Shown here in pieces: positions 18,561 to 29,900 of a DNA stretch of 64,000 bases. The notes beneath the pieces were generated by a model. It saw nothing but the letters and a program-made list of their open reading frames with translations. It was not told the origin of the DNA and did no database searches. The position numbers were made by a program, and so were the translations under genes. Location: contig NZ_CP023688.1 of assembly GCF_008704655.1 (NCBI RefSeq), forward strand, positions 5,757,501 through 5,821,500, in the 5' to 3' direction. Positions within the stretch are counted from its first letter, which is position 1. Each line of letters opens with the position of its first letter. The DNA comes from Streptomyces rimosus. Lineage in GTDB: Bacteria; Actinomycetota; Actinomycetes; Streptomycetales; Streptomycetaceae.

Positions 18561-19772
18561 TCACACCTCCGAAAGCTCCGCCACCAACCCCGCCCTCAGC
18601 TTGGCGTCGTCGCAGCGCTCGATTCGTACGGTGTCGCAGCCGACCCACCGGGCGGCCTCCGCCAGCGCCTGGGCCATCGGGCGTACGGCCTTGGCGTCGC
18701 GCATCGACACCTGGCGGGCGATGAGCGTGCTGCCCTCGCGGGCCGGGTCCACCCGCCCGGCGAGCCGGCCGCCGGTCAGCAGCGGCATCGCGAAATAGCC
18801 GTGTATCCGCTTGGCGCGCGGGACGTACGCCTCCAGGCGGTGGGTGAAGTCGAAGATCCGGGCCGTACGCGGGCGGTCCCAGATGAGCGAGTCGAAGGGC
18901 GAGAGGAGAGTCGTACGGTGTCGGCCGCGCGGCGCGTCGGCCAGGGCGGCGGGGTCCGCCCAGGCGGGCCTGCCCCAGCCCGCAACCTCGACCGGGACCA
19001 GGCCGGAGTCCGCGATGACGGCGTCCACCTGGTCGTTCTTGAGGCGGTGGTAGTCGGCGAGGTCCGCACGGGTGGCCACGCCCAGCGCGGCGCCGGCCTG
19101 GGCGACCAGGCGGCGCATGCATTCGGCGTCGTCCAGATCGTCGTGCAGCAGGTCATCGGGGATGGCGCGCTCGGCGAGGTCGTACACCCGCTTCCAGCCG
19201 CGGCGCTCGGTGCACACCACCTCGCCGGTGTCCAGCAGCCACTCCACCGCGATCTTGGTCTCGGACCAGTCCCACCACTCGCCGCCCTTGCGGCCCCCGC
19301 CCAGGTCGGAGGTGGTCAGCGGGCCATCGGCCTTGAGCCGGTCCAGTACGGCGGCGCAGGAGCCCTCGCGGTCCTCCATCAGATGCCAGCGGTACCCCTT
19401 GGCGCGCATCGCCCGGCGGCGGAAGGCGAAGTGCGGCCACTCCTCGACCGGCAGGATGCAGGCGGCGTGCGACCAGTACTCGAAGCTGTGCCCGCCGGAC
19501 CAGTAGGCGGACTCGACCGCGGGGCGCCCGACGGCGCCGAGCCGGGCGTACGGGATCAGCTCGTGCGAGCGGGCCAGTACCGAGATCGTGTCGAGCTGCA
19601 CCGCGCCCAGCCGCCGCAGCACGCCCCGTACGCCCGCGCGGCGGTCCGGCGCGCCGAGGAAGCCCTGGGCTCGCAGGGCTATGCGCCGGGCGTCGTCGGC
19701 GGACAGGGACGTCACGGGCTTCGGCGTCGCGGACTTCGGTGTCACGGACTTGGCAGGCGTGGCAGCTGTCAT
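18561..19772 (-). CDS. YcaQ/AlkX-type winged-helix DNA glycosylase
   Basis: A 403-aa protein of the HTH_42 family (formerly DUF1006). The sequence VRGVLRRLGAVQLDTISV contains the QLD triad (residues 59-61), the QxD catalytic motif of the YcaQ/AlkX branch, as opposed to QxQ in the AlkZ azinomycin-resistance branch. Such enzymes excise bulky N-alkylated purines and unhook interstrand crosslinks. The C-terminal part has the conserved LLSPFDSLIWDRPR. ATG 19772 is preferred over the Met 30 bp upstream because a DNA-damage promoter places the transcript start at this ATG (leaderless). Repair function is inferred from family plus promoter. Confidence 0.88.
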   Translation of the reverse strand: MTAATPAKSVTPKSATPKPVTSLSADDARRIALRAQGFLGAPDRRAGVRGVLRRLGAVQLDTISVLARSHELIPYARLGAVGRPAVESAYWSGGHSFEYWSHAACILPVEEWPHFAFRRRAMRAKGYRWHLMEDREGSCAAVLDRLKADGPLTTSDLGGGRKGGEWWDWSETKIAVEWLLDTGEVVCTERRGWKRVYDLAERAIPDDLLHDDLDDAECMRRLVAQAGAALGVATRADLADYHRLKNDQVDAVIADSGLVPVEVAGWGRPAWADPAALADAPRGRHRTTLLSPFDSLIWDRPRTARIFDFTHRLEAYVPRAKRIHGYFAMPLLTGGRLAGRVDPAREGSTLIARQVSMRDAKAVRPMAQALAEAARWVGCDTVRIERCDDAKLRAGLVAELSEV

Positions 19773-19779
19773 GAAGCAC

Positions 19780-19802
19780 AGCGTAGGAGCCACCACTGAC
19801 AA
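19780..19802 (-). promoter_or_regulatory. RecA-NDp/PafBC-type DNA-damage promoter
   Basis: On the minus strand TTGTCAGTG (19802-19794), eight bases, then TACGCT (19785-19780). This fits exactly the consensus tTGTCRgtg-N8-TAnnnT of the LexA/RecA-independent damage promoters of mycobacteria and Streptomyces, activated by PafBC. Seven bases separate TACGCT from the ATG, so the mRNA should be leaderless. Confidence 0.85.
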
Positions 19803-20463
19803 CGGCCGGTGCCGACGGGGCCGCCGACAGTTCGCCGGGCCGCGCGCCCGAACTGGTCAGCCGGTGTACGGGATATGGGGCGTCCCGGAGGTCGGCCCCG
19901 GACCGGCGGGGAGCAGCGAGCCGGCCCGGCCGACCTCCCGTACGGCCCCGGTGGTGCGCCCCGACCGCGCTGCTCCTCCGCCGTCCGTCAGCTGATCCCG
20001 GTCTGCTGCTCCGGAAGCGTCGGCGCTCACGAAAGGACGCAGGACAAGCCCCTCGGTGCTCAGCGTGACAGGGCCCATATCAGAGAGTGACCGGAGGTCG
20101 CAGTGCCAGTGACGAATCCTTTTCCCGCCCCCGGACGGCGCCCCGCCGATCCGCCCGCTCTGCCGCCCCCTGCCCGGCACCTTCGGGCCCCTTACCCGGC
20201 ACCTCCAGCCCCCCACCCAGCACCCCCACACCCCCGCCCGGCACCTTCCGCCCCCCTCGCGCGTTCACCTTTGCGGAAGCTGTGCACCGGGGAGCGGTGT
20301 GCTTCGCGGCGGTGGACCTCCCGGCCGGATGGGGTCCTCCTTTACGATGGCCGTTGCGGCGGGGCCTGCCCCTTGGAAAAATGCCGCGCCCGCGCACCCT
20401 CCCCCTGCCTGCGGCGGGGGGTACCCCCAGCGCCAGGCCCGACCGGCAAGGAGACCAGCCCAA
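19803..20463 (+). other. Region upstream of secA; palindrome, possible gene remnant
   Basis: A 660-bp stretch with no intact gene. It holds a GNAT-like fragment (separate entry), a C/A-rich low-complexity run (20110-20265), a possible -10 TACGAT at 20343, and a 12-bp palindrome GGGGGTACCCCC at 20417-20428. The palindrome may be a protein site or an attenuating hairpin in the secA leader. Confidence 0.5.
19857..20078 (-). pseudogene. Possible remnant of a GNAT acetyltransferase gene
   Basis: A 73-codon frame begins MGPVTLSTEGLVLRPFVSAD, which resembles the start of GNAT N-acetyltransferases (LxTERLxLRPF then xxxDA). After about 22 residues similarity is lost and the frame ends without acetyl-CoA-binding motifs. 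Best read as a truncated or internally deleted gene. It could be chance. Confidence 0.35.
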
Positions 20464-23292
<2,829 letters not shown>

Positions 23293-23320
23293 CGTGAACC
23301 GGCGCTCTACGGAGCGCGTG

Positions 23321-23361
23321 AGGCCGGGGCGCCGTGGCATCGAGCCGCGGCGCCCCGGCCT
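23321..23361 (+). terminator. Terminator of secA
   Basis: A 17-bp GC-rich stem (23321-23337 with 23345-23361, one G-T pair) and a 7-nt loop, about 30 bp past the secA stop. A smaller hairpin (GCGCTC-TACG-GAGCGC) precedes it at 23302-23317. It also serves the convergent downstream gene. Confidence 0.8.
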
Positions 23362-23383
23362 GTGTGCTGTGGCGCCCGTAGGC

Positions 23384-23905
23384 TCACCAGACCGGGCTGG
23401 ACGGGCCGATGTCGAGGGCGGCGCAGCGCCACCGGGCGTCGCCGCCCCGCTCCAGCCGGAAGGCCAGAGCGCGCAGCCGCTCGCCGGAGGCGATACGGGC
23501 GAACGCCTCGATGACGTCCGGACGCGGCCGGCACAGGCCGCAGTGGCGGACCGCCGGGGCCGGTGCGCGGCGGCCCGCTCCGGAGGCGGTGGGCCGCAGC
23601 GGCGCCTGCGGTGCCAGCTCCACGAGGCGGTCGTACGCGGCGGGCAGCGCGTGGCCCAGTAGGGCATGCACCGGGCGCCGGCCACTGAGGGTGAGCAGCA
23701 GCTGCTCGGCGAACCACTCGTGTGGCGCGGGCGGGGAAGCCCGGAACCGGCCGGCGGAGGCCGGGGCGGCACGGGGCCCGGCCGGGCGCCGGGAGTCGCG
23801 GCGCCCTGGTGGGCCGGTACGGGGGCGGCCCGGTCCTGTGGACGCGCCCCTGAGGGAGCGGGTGCGGGTGGGTGTGCGGGTGTCGGACTCGGTGGTGACG
23901 GTCAT
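23384..23905 (-). CDS. Rv3235 family protein
   Basis: A 173-aa protein. The first ~65 residues are Thr/Arg/Pro-rich and probably disordered. The conserved part starts with APHEWFAEQLLLTLSGRRPVHALLGH and ends near residue 170, as in the Rv3235 family. Mycobacterial Rv3235 is also encoded near secA, so the neighbourhood is conserved. Function unknown. ATG 23905 was chosen because the longer open frame upstream is low-complexity and not conserved. Confidence 0.8.
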   Translation of the reverse strand: MTVTTESDTRTPTRTRSLRGASTGPGRPRTGPPGRRDSRRPAGPRAAPASAGRFRASPPAPHEWFAEQLLLTLSGRRPVHALLGHALPAAYDRLVELAPQAPLRPTASGAGRRAPAPAVRHCGLCRPRPDVIEAFARIASGERLRALAFRLERGGDARWRCAALDIGPSSPVW

Positions 23906-24387
23906 GGTGGGCCCCCGTTCGGCCGGCCCGGTGGATACCGGGCAGTAGCTTCGGTGGGGTTCTTCTACCGACGGCGCGACGGCAGCGGCAAGCGCCCGCG
24001 GCCGGGCCGCGTACCGGTCCGCGGATTCACCCGTTGGGGGGTGGCGGTGGGTGCTAAGGCGTGTCCGCGAAGTCCCGTCGTTCGCCCGGAGGGTGGGCCG
24101 TGCGTCGTCCGGTGCACCGCGCTGCGCTCCGCCTCGGCGCTTCGATCCGTCTCTTGAAAGCCGAGCTGATCGCAAAGCGGAGGGTCTGGCCGGTACCGGG
24201 TGTGCCGGGGAGTGCCCGACAACGGTGGGCGTCCTCCGCGCCCTTGAGGCAAGGGGCGCACGGTGGCCCGCGCATATTGTCGGGCGGCGCCGGGGTGGAA
24301 GGCGCCGGAGCACGGCGGGGGACGCGCGCCCGTATGCTGGCCGGGCAGTTTTTTCCAGGACCGGCGAAGTGAGCGGAAGCGGCAGCC
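23906..24387. other. Gap between Rv3235-family and DUF6912 genes
   Basis: A 482-bp gap with no gene I can support. The part 24050-24215 has an odd composition (CTTGAAAGCCGAGCTGATCG, lower GC) and resembles the degenerate ends of insertion sequences seen in Streptomyces, but no inverted repeats or transposase codons can be shown. Confidence 0.3.
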
Positions 24388-24894
24388 ATGCGCGTGTATG
24401 TCCCCCTGACCCTGCCCGGACTCGCGGCGGCGCACGAAGCCGGGGAGCTGGGCCCCGGCCCGCTGGACGCCTACGCCGTCACCCCCGCGCTGCGCGAGTG
24501 GTACGTCTCCGACGACATCGAGGAACTGGAGTACGCGGCGCTCAACCGGGCCGCCCAGGGCTCGCTGCGCCGGCTCGCGGCCGACCCGCAGGCCCCGCGG
24601 CGCCGGGTCGTGGTGGCCGTGGACGTACCGGACGGCGCGGCCGTCGCCGACCCCGACCGCGGCCTGGACCAGGCGGCGCTGGGCGAGGTACGGATCGCGG
24701 GGCCGGTGCCGATGGCCAAGGCCGCCGCGGTGCACGTGGACTCCGACGACGCGGCCGAGGACGTCGCGGCGGCCGCCGACGCGCTGGGAGCCGCCGACCT
24801 CGGCGACGACGACGCGCGGTTCACGGTGGACGGCGCCGAGGACCACGAGCTGATGTGGTTCGGCGTGCAGGAGATCCCCAACCTGATCGCCTGA
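24388..24894 (+). CDS. DUF6912 family protein
   Basis: A 168-aa soluble acidic protein starting MRVYVPLTLPGLAAAHEAGELG, with VTPALREWYVSDDIEELEYAALNRAA in the middle and ending LMWFGVQEIPNLIA. This is the actinobacterial family I know as DUF6912. Biochemical role unknown. ATG 24388 is preceded by a weak GGAAGCGG site. It is followed by direct repeats and a possible terminator, so it is probably a single-gene unit. Confidence 0.75.
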   Translation: MRVYVPLTLPGLAAAHEAGELGPGPLDAYAVTPALREWYVSDDIEELEYAALNRAAQGSLRRLAADPQAPRRRVVVAVDVPDGAAVADPDRGLDQAALGEVRIAGPVPMAKAAAVHVDSDDAAEDVAAAADALGAADLGDDDARFTVDGAEDHELMWFGVQEIPNLIA

Positions 24895-24901
24895 CGGTCG
24901 G

Positions 24902-25008
24902 CGGGTCCGCCCGTGGGTTCGCTCGGAGGCCCGCGGACCCGTGGGGTCACCTGACGGCCCGCGGACCCGTCGGATCCCTGACAGCCCGCAGGCCCACGGC
25001 CCCCCAAC
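24902..25008. repeat. Hairpin and ~28-nt direct repeats after the DUF6912 gene
   Basis: CGGGTCCGC (24902-24910) pairs with GCGGACCCG (24933-24941), a 9-bp possible terminator. The sequence GGCCCGCGGACCCGT then xGGxTC..CTGAC is repeated at 24928 and 24956, with a degenerate third copy from 24983. Confidence 0.55.
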
Positions 25009-25045
25009 GCCCCGCGAACCCCTCCCCCCACCGCCCACGACTGGC

Positions 25046-25068
25046 CTGTCAGTGGTCCCGGGTACGGT
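25046..25068 (+). promoter_or_regulatory. RecA-NDp/PafBC-type DNA-damage promoter
   Basis: CTGTCAGTG (25046-25054), eight bases, then TACGGT (25063-25068) match the consensus tTGTCRgtg-N8-TAnnnT at every strongly conserved position. The -10 ends six bases before the ATG of the HAD gene, so the transcript would be leaderless, with the same geometry as at the glycosylase gene. Confidence 0.78.
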
Positions 25069-25074
25069 TTTGGC

Positions 25075-25767
25075 ATGGGGTCGAACGTGACGCACATCGT
25101 CTGGGACTGGAACGGCACGCTCTTTCACGACACCGACGCGGTGATGGGCGCGACCAACGCCGCCTTCACCGAGCTCGGGCTGCCCCCGATCACCCTCGAA
25201 CGCTACCGGGAGCTGTACTGCGTCCCGGTGCCGCGGTTCTACGAGCGGCTGATGGGCCGGCTTCCGACGGAGGACGAGTGGCTGGTCATGGATGAGGCGT
25301 TCCACCGGCACTACGCCACCCACCGGCCCGCCTGCGGGCTCGCCGAGGGCGCGGAGCGGCTGCTGGAGAGCTGGCAGCGGGCGGGCCGCAGCCAGTCGAT
25401 CCTGAGCATGTACGGACACGACGAGCTGATGCCGCTGGTGCGCGGCTTCGGCATCGAGTCGCACTTCGTGCGTGTGGACGGCCGTACGGGCCCCTCCGGT
25501 GGCAGCAAGAGCGAGCACATGGTGCGCCACCTCGCGGCCCTGACTGCCGGGCCCGCCGCGCCGGACGGTACGGGCCGAATAGACCCGGCGCGTACGGTCG
25601 TGATCGGTGACGCGGTCGACGACGCCGTCGCGGCCCGCCACGCCGGGGCGCACGCGGTGCTCTACACGGGCGGTTCGCACAGCCGTGCCAGCCTGGCGGC
25701 CGCGGGGGTGCCGGTGGTGGACACCCTTGCGGAGGCGGTGGAGGCGGCCCAGGACATCGCCGCGTAG
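25075..25767 (+). CDS. HAD superfamily hydrolase, probably DNA-damage induced
   Basis: A 230-aa HAD hydrolase. Motif I is WDWNGTL with nucleophile D11; the usual second Asp is N13, a known variant in this subgroup. Motif II/III candidates follow (SILSMYG, then K in GGSKSEH) and motif IV is VVIGDAVDDAVAARHAGA. The helical cap (about residues 20-90) suggests a phosphoglycolate-phosphatase-like small-molecule phosphatase. A phosphoglycolate or nucleotide phosphatase role in DNA end repair would fit its promoter, but that is inference. No ribosome site, consistent with leaderless translation. Confidence 0.85.
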   Translation: MGSNVTHIVWDWNGTLFHDTDAVMGATNAAFTELGLPPITLERYRELYCVPVPRFYERLMGRLPTEDEWLVMDEAFHRHYATHRPACGLAEGAERLLESWQRAGRSQSILSMYGHDELMPLVRGFGIESHFVRVDGRTGPSGGSKSEHMVRHLAALTAGPAAPDGTGRIDPARTVVIGDAVDDAVAARHAGAHAVLYTGGSHSRASLAAAGVPVVDTLAEAVEAAQDIAA

Positions 25768-25795
25768 CGGGCGGCCGTACGCCGGCCGGGGCCGT

Positions 25796-25818
25796 GGCCA
25801 GTCCCGGCCGGACTGGCC
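25796..25818. terminator. Bidirectional terminator between HAD and PfpI genes
   Basis: GGCCAGTCC (25796-25804) pairs with GGACTGGCC (25810-25818) around a 5-nt loop in the 59-bp gap between two convergent genes. Confidence 0.65.
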
Positions 25819-25826
25819 CCGTACCC

Positions 25827-26393
25827 CTACGTGACCGGCGCCTTCGTCCGCAGCACCGCGATGAACTCGCGCATCCAGCCGGAGTGGTCCGGCCAGGCGC
25901 GGGAGGAGACCAGCGTGCCGTCGACGACGACCTCGGCGTCGCGGAAGGTGGCGCCCGCGCCCTGCATGTCCATTTCGAGGGCGGGGTAGGCGGTGACGCG
26001 GCGCCCGTTGAGGCCGCCGATGGCGGCGGTCAGCAGGGGGCCGTGGCAGATCTGGGCGACCGGTTTGTCCGCGTCGAAGAAGGACTTCACCAGCTTGCGC
26101 AGCTCGGGGTCGTTGCGCAGATATTCGGGCGCCCGCCCGCCGGGCACCACGAGGGCCGCGTACTGCCCCGGGTCCACCTCGGAGAAGGCCAGGTCGGCGG
26201 GCCAGGTGTAGCCGGGCTTCTCGGTGTAGGTGTCGAATCCCGGTTCGAAGTCGTGTACGACCAGGCGCAGCGTCTTGCGGGCGGGCGCCGCGATGTGCAC
26301 GTCGTAGCCCTCCTCGCGCAGCCGCTGGTAGGGGTAGAGGACCTCCAGGGACTCCGCCGCGTCGCCGGTCACGATCAGGATCTTGGCGGCCAT
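25827..26393 (-). CDS. DJ-1/PfpI family protein
   Basis: A 188-aa protein of the DJ-1/PfpI fold. The nucleophile elbow is AQICHGPLL (C116, H117), with an acidic partner near E17 in the first helix, as in stress proteins YhbO/YraA and PfpI. Family activities reported include glyoxalase/deglycase and peptidase; which applies is not visible here. ATG 26393 is preceded by GGAGGTGG, and the frame upstream is not conserved. It is convergent with the HAD gene and divergent from the glutamate dehydrogenase. Confidence 0.88.
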   Translation of the reverse strand: MAAKILIVTGDAAESLEVLYPYQRLREEGYDVHIAAPARKTLRLVVHDFEPGFDTYTEKPGYTWPADLAFSEVDPGQYAALVVPGGRAPEYLRNDPELRKLVKSFFDADKPVAQICHGPLLTAAIGGLNGRRVTAYPALEMDMQGAGATFRDAEVVVDGTLVSSRAWPDHSGWMREFIAVLRTKAPVT

Positions 26394-26937
26394 GCCGTCC
26401 ACCTCCGCTGGGGTTGCGTGACCCGCGCGGGCGTGCTCTTCATCACATTCGCGCGCGGATCGTCCGCTCCTCGGTGTCCCGCTCAACGTCCTCCGGATCG
26501 CCGTGCTTGCCAAGCCCCCGCGGGATACCGTGGGATTCCAGGGGTGGCGCCGCCGCATCGCGTCGCTGTCCGGATCGTCAAATTTCGGCTAGTGGTTTTG
26601 TACACAGCTGGACCATGACGGCACCCGTACCGAGAGCGATAGCCTTGCATCGTGATCAGCGCGATAACCCGCGGGGGCATCGAAGCCCTCGCCCTGCGCC
26701 CGGAACAGCAAGGCGGCCGGGCGACCGCTGATCGTTGCGACCGCGGCCGTACGCCGGCTCCCTGTGGAGCCGCGCCCCACGGCCGGGTCATCGCTCATCG
26801 CGGCACAGTGTCGTCTTCGACCGGACTCTTCCCCGCGTTGTGGCGGGGGAACCCTCACCGGTCGCTCCGGTGCTGTGCAGCTTCCACGGATCTCATCCAC
26901 GACGTCACGCAACGGCGCGCGACAGGAGCCAGAGGAC
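26394..26937. other. Divergent promoter region between PfpI and glutamate dehydrogenase genes
   Basis: A 544-bp gap. The part 26570-26680 has clearly lower GC and should contain the promoters, but I see no confident -35/-10 pair. The frame of the dehydrogenase stays open for 58 codons upstream without similarity to the family. Confidence 0.4.
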
Positions 26938-29900
26938 ATGCAGACCAAGCTGGACGAAGCCAAGACCGAGCTGCTCGCGCGGGCCGCCCGGGTCGCTGAG
27001 AGCAGCCCGGCCGGGGGACAGGCACCGGTACAGGGCCTCGACCCGGACACCCTCCTGGGATACCTCCAGCGCTACTACCTGCACACCGCGCCGGAGGACC
27101 TCACCGGCCGTGATCCGGTGGACGTCTTCGGCGCCGCGCTCTCCCACTACCGGCTGGCCGAGAATCGTCCCCAGGGCACCGCGAACGTCCGGGTGCACAC
27201 CCCGACGGTCGAGGAGAACGGCTGGACGTGCAGCCACTCCGTCGTCGAGGTCGTCACCGACGACATGCCCTTCCTCGTCGACTCGGTCACCAACGAGCTG
27301 TCGCGTCAGGGCCGCGGCATCCACGTCGTGATCCACCCGCAGGTCATCGTCCGCCGTGACGTGACCGGCAAGCTGATCGAGGTCCTCGACAACTCGTGCG
27401 ACGCGCACGGCACGACCGGCAAGGACAAGTCGGGCAAGGGCAAGGGCAAGGACCTGCCGCACGACGCGCTGATCGAGTCGTGGATCCACGTCGAGATCGA
27501 CCGGGAGACCGACCGTGCCGACCTCAAGCAGATCACCAAGGATCTGCTGCGCGTCCTGTCCGATGTGCGCGAGGCCGTCGAGGACTGGGAGAAGATGCGC
27601 GACGCCGCGCTGCGCATCGCCGATGAGCTGCCCACCGAGCCGACCGCCGACGACCTGCGGGACCAGGAGGTCGACGAGGCCCGCGAGCTGCTGCGCTGGC
27701 TGGCCGCCGACCACTTCACGTTCCTCGGTTACCGCGAGTACGAGCTGACCTCGGCCCCCGGCGAGTCCGGCGACGAGGAGGACGTGCTGACCGCCGTGGC
27801 CGGGACCGGCCTGGGCATCCTGCGCTCCGACCCCGCGCACAGCGACGGCGACGACGGCCACCCCGTCTCCCCGTCCTTCAACCGGCTCCCCAAGGACGCG
27901 CGCGCCAAGGCCCGCGAGCACCGGCTGCTGATCCTGACCAAGGCCAACAGCCGCTCCACCGTGCACCGCCCCTCGTACCTCGACTACGTGGGCGTGAAGA
28001 AGTTCGACGCGGACGGCAACGTCATCGGCGAGCGCCGGTTCCTGGGCCTGTTCTCCTCGGCCGCGTACACCGAGTCCGTACGCCGGGTGCCGGTCATCCG
28101 CCGCAAGGTCGCCGAGGTCCTGGACGCGGCGGGCTTCACCGCGAACAGCCACGACGGCCGCGACCTGCTGCAGATCCTGGAGACGTACCCGCGCGACGAG
28201 CTGTTCCAGACGCCCGTCGACCGGCTGCAGTCCATCGTCACCAGCGTCCTGTACCTCCAGGAGCGCCGCCGGCTGCGGCTGTACCTGCGCCAGGACGAGT
28301 ACGGGCGCTACTACTCGGCGCTGGTCTACCTGCCGCGCGACCGCTACACCACCGGCGTACGGCTGCGGCTGATCGACATCCTCAAGGAGGAACTGGGCGG
28401 CATCAGCGTCGACTTCACCGCCTGGAACACCGAGTCGATCCTCTCCCGGCTGCACTTCGTCGTCCGCGTCCAGCCCGGCGCGACGCTGCCGGACCTCACC
28501 GACGCGGACGCCGAGCGCATCGAGGCGCGTCTGGTCGAGGCGGCCCGGTCCTGGGCCGACGGCTTCGCGGAGGCGCTGACCGCCGAGGTCGGCGAGGAGC
28601 GCGCCGCCGAGCTGCTGCGCCGCTACAACCACGCCTTCCCCGAGGGCTACAAGGCCGACAACCCGCCGCGCAGCGCGGTCGCCGACCTCCAGCACCTGGA
28701 GAAGCTGGACCCGGCCGCCGGCAAGGACTTCGAGGTCAGCCTGTACGAGCCGGTCGGCGCGGGCCCCGACGAGCGCCGCTTCAAGATCTACCGCACCGGT
28801 GAGCCGGTCTCGCTGTCCAAGGTCCTGCCGCTGCTGAACCGTCTCGGCGTCGAGGTCGTCGACGAGCGCCCGCACGAGCTGCGCTGCACCGACGGCACCA
28901 CCGCCTGGATCTACGACTTCGGGCTGCGCATCCCCGAGCGGATGAACGGCGACGACGCGCGCGAGCGGTTCCAGGACACCTTCACGGCGGTGTGGACCGG
29001 CCGCGCGGAGAGCGACAACTTCAACAAGCTGGTGCTGCGGGCCGGCCTGAACTGGCGCCAGGCCATGGTGCTCCGCGCGTACGCCAAGTACCTGCGGCAG
29101 GCCGGTTCGACGTTCAGCCAGACGTACATGGAGGACACTCTCTCCAACAACGTCCACACCACCCGGCTGCTGGTCAGCCTCTTCGAGGCGCGGATGTCGC
29201 CGGAGCGGCAGCGGGCCGGCACCGAGCTGACCGACGGGCTGCTGGAGGAGCTGGACGGCGCGCTGGACCAGGTCGCGAGCCTGGACGAGGACCGCATCCT
29301 GCGCTCGTTCCTGACCGTCATCAAGGCGACGCTGCGCACGAACCACTACCAGAAGAACAGCGACGGCGAGCCGCACACCTACCTGTCGATCAAGCTCGAC
29401 CCGCAGGCCATCCCGGACCTGCCGGCGCCGCGCCCGGCGTACGAGATCTGGGTGTACTCGCCGCGCGACGAGGGTGTCCACCTGCGCTTCGGCAAGGTCG
29501 CGCGCGGTGGTCTGCGCTGGTCGGACCGGCGGGAGGACTTCCGTACGGAGGTGCTCGGCCTGGTCAAGGCGCAGATGGTCAAGAACACCGTCATCGTGCC
29601 GGTGGGCGCCAAGGGCGGCTTCGTCGGCAAGCGGCTGCCGGACCCGTCGGTGGACCGCGACGCGTGGCTGGCCGAGGGCATCGCCTGCTACAAGACGTTC
29701 ATCTCCGGTCTGCTGGACATCACCGACAACCTGGTCGGCGGCGAGGTCGTGCACCCGGCGGACGTCGTACGGCACGACGAGGACGACACGTACCTCGTCG
29801 TCGCGGCCGACAAGGGCACCGCGACGTTCTCCGACATCGCCAACGAGGTGGCCGAGTCGTACGGCTTCTGGCTCGGCGACGCGTTCGCGTCCGGCGGCAG

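Noticed and set aside
24050..24215. Insertion-sequence remnant between the Rv3235-family and DUF6912 genes
   Set aside because: Composition is unusual and looks familiar, but no terminal inverted repeats, target duplication or transposase codons can be shown; left as a comment on the gap.
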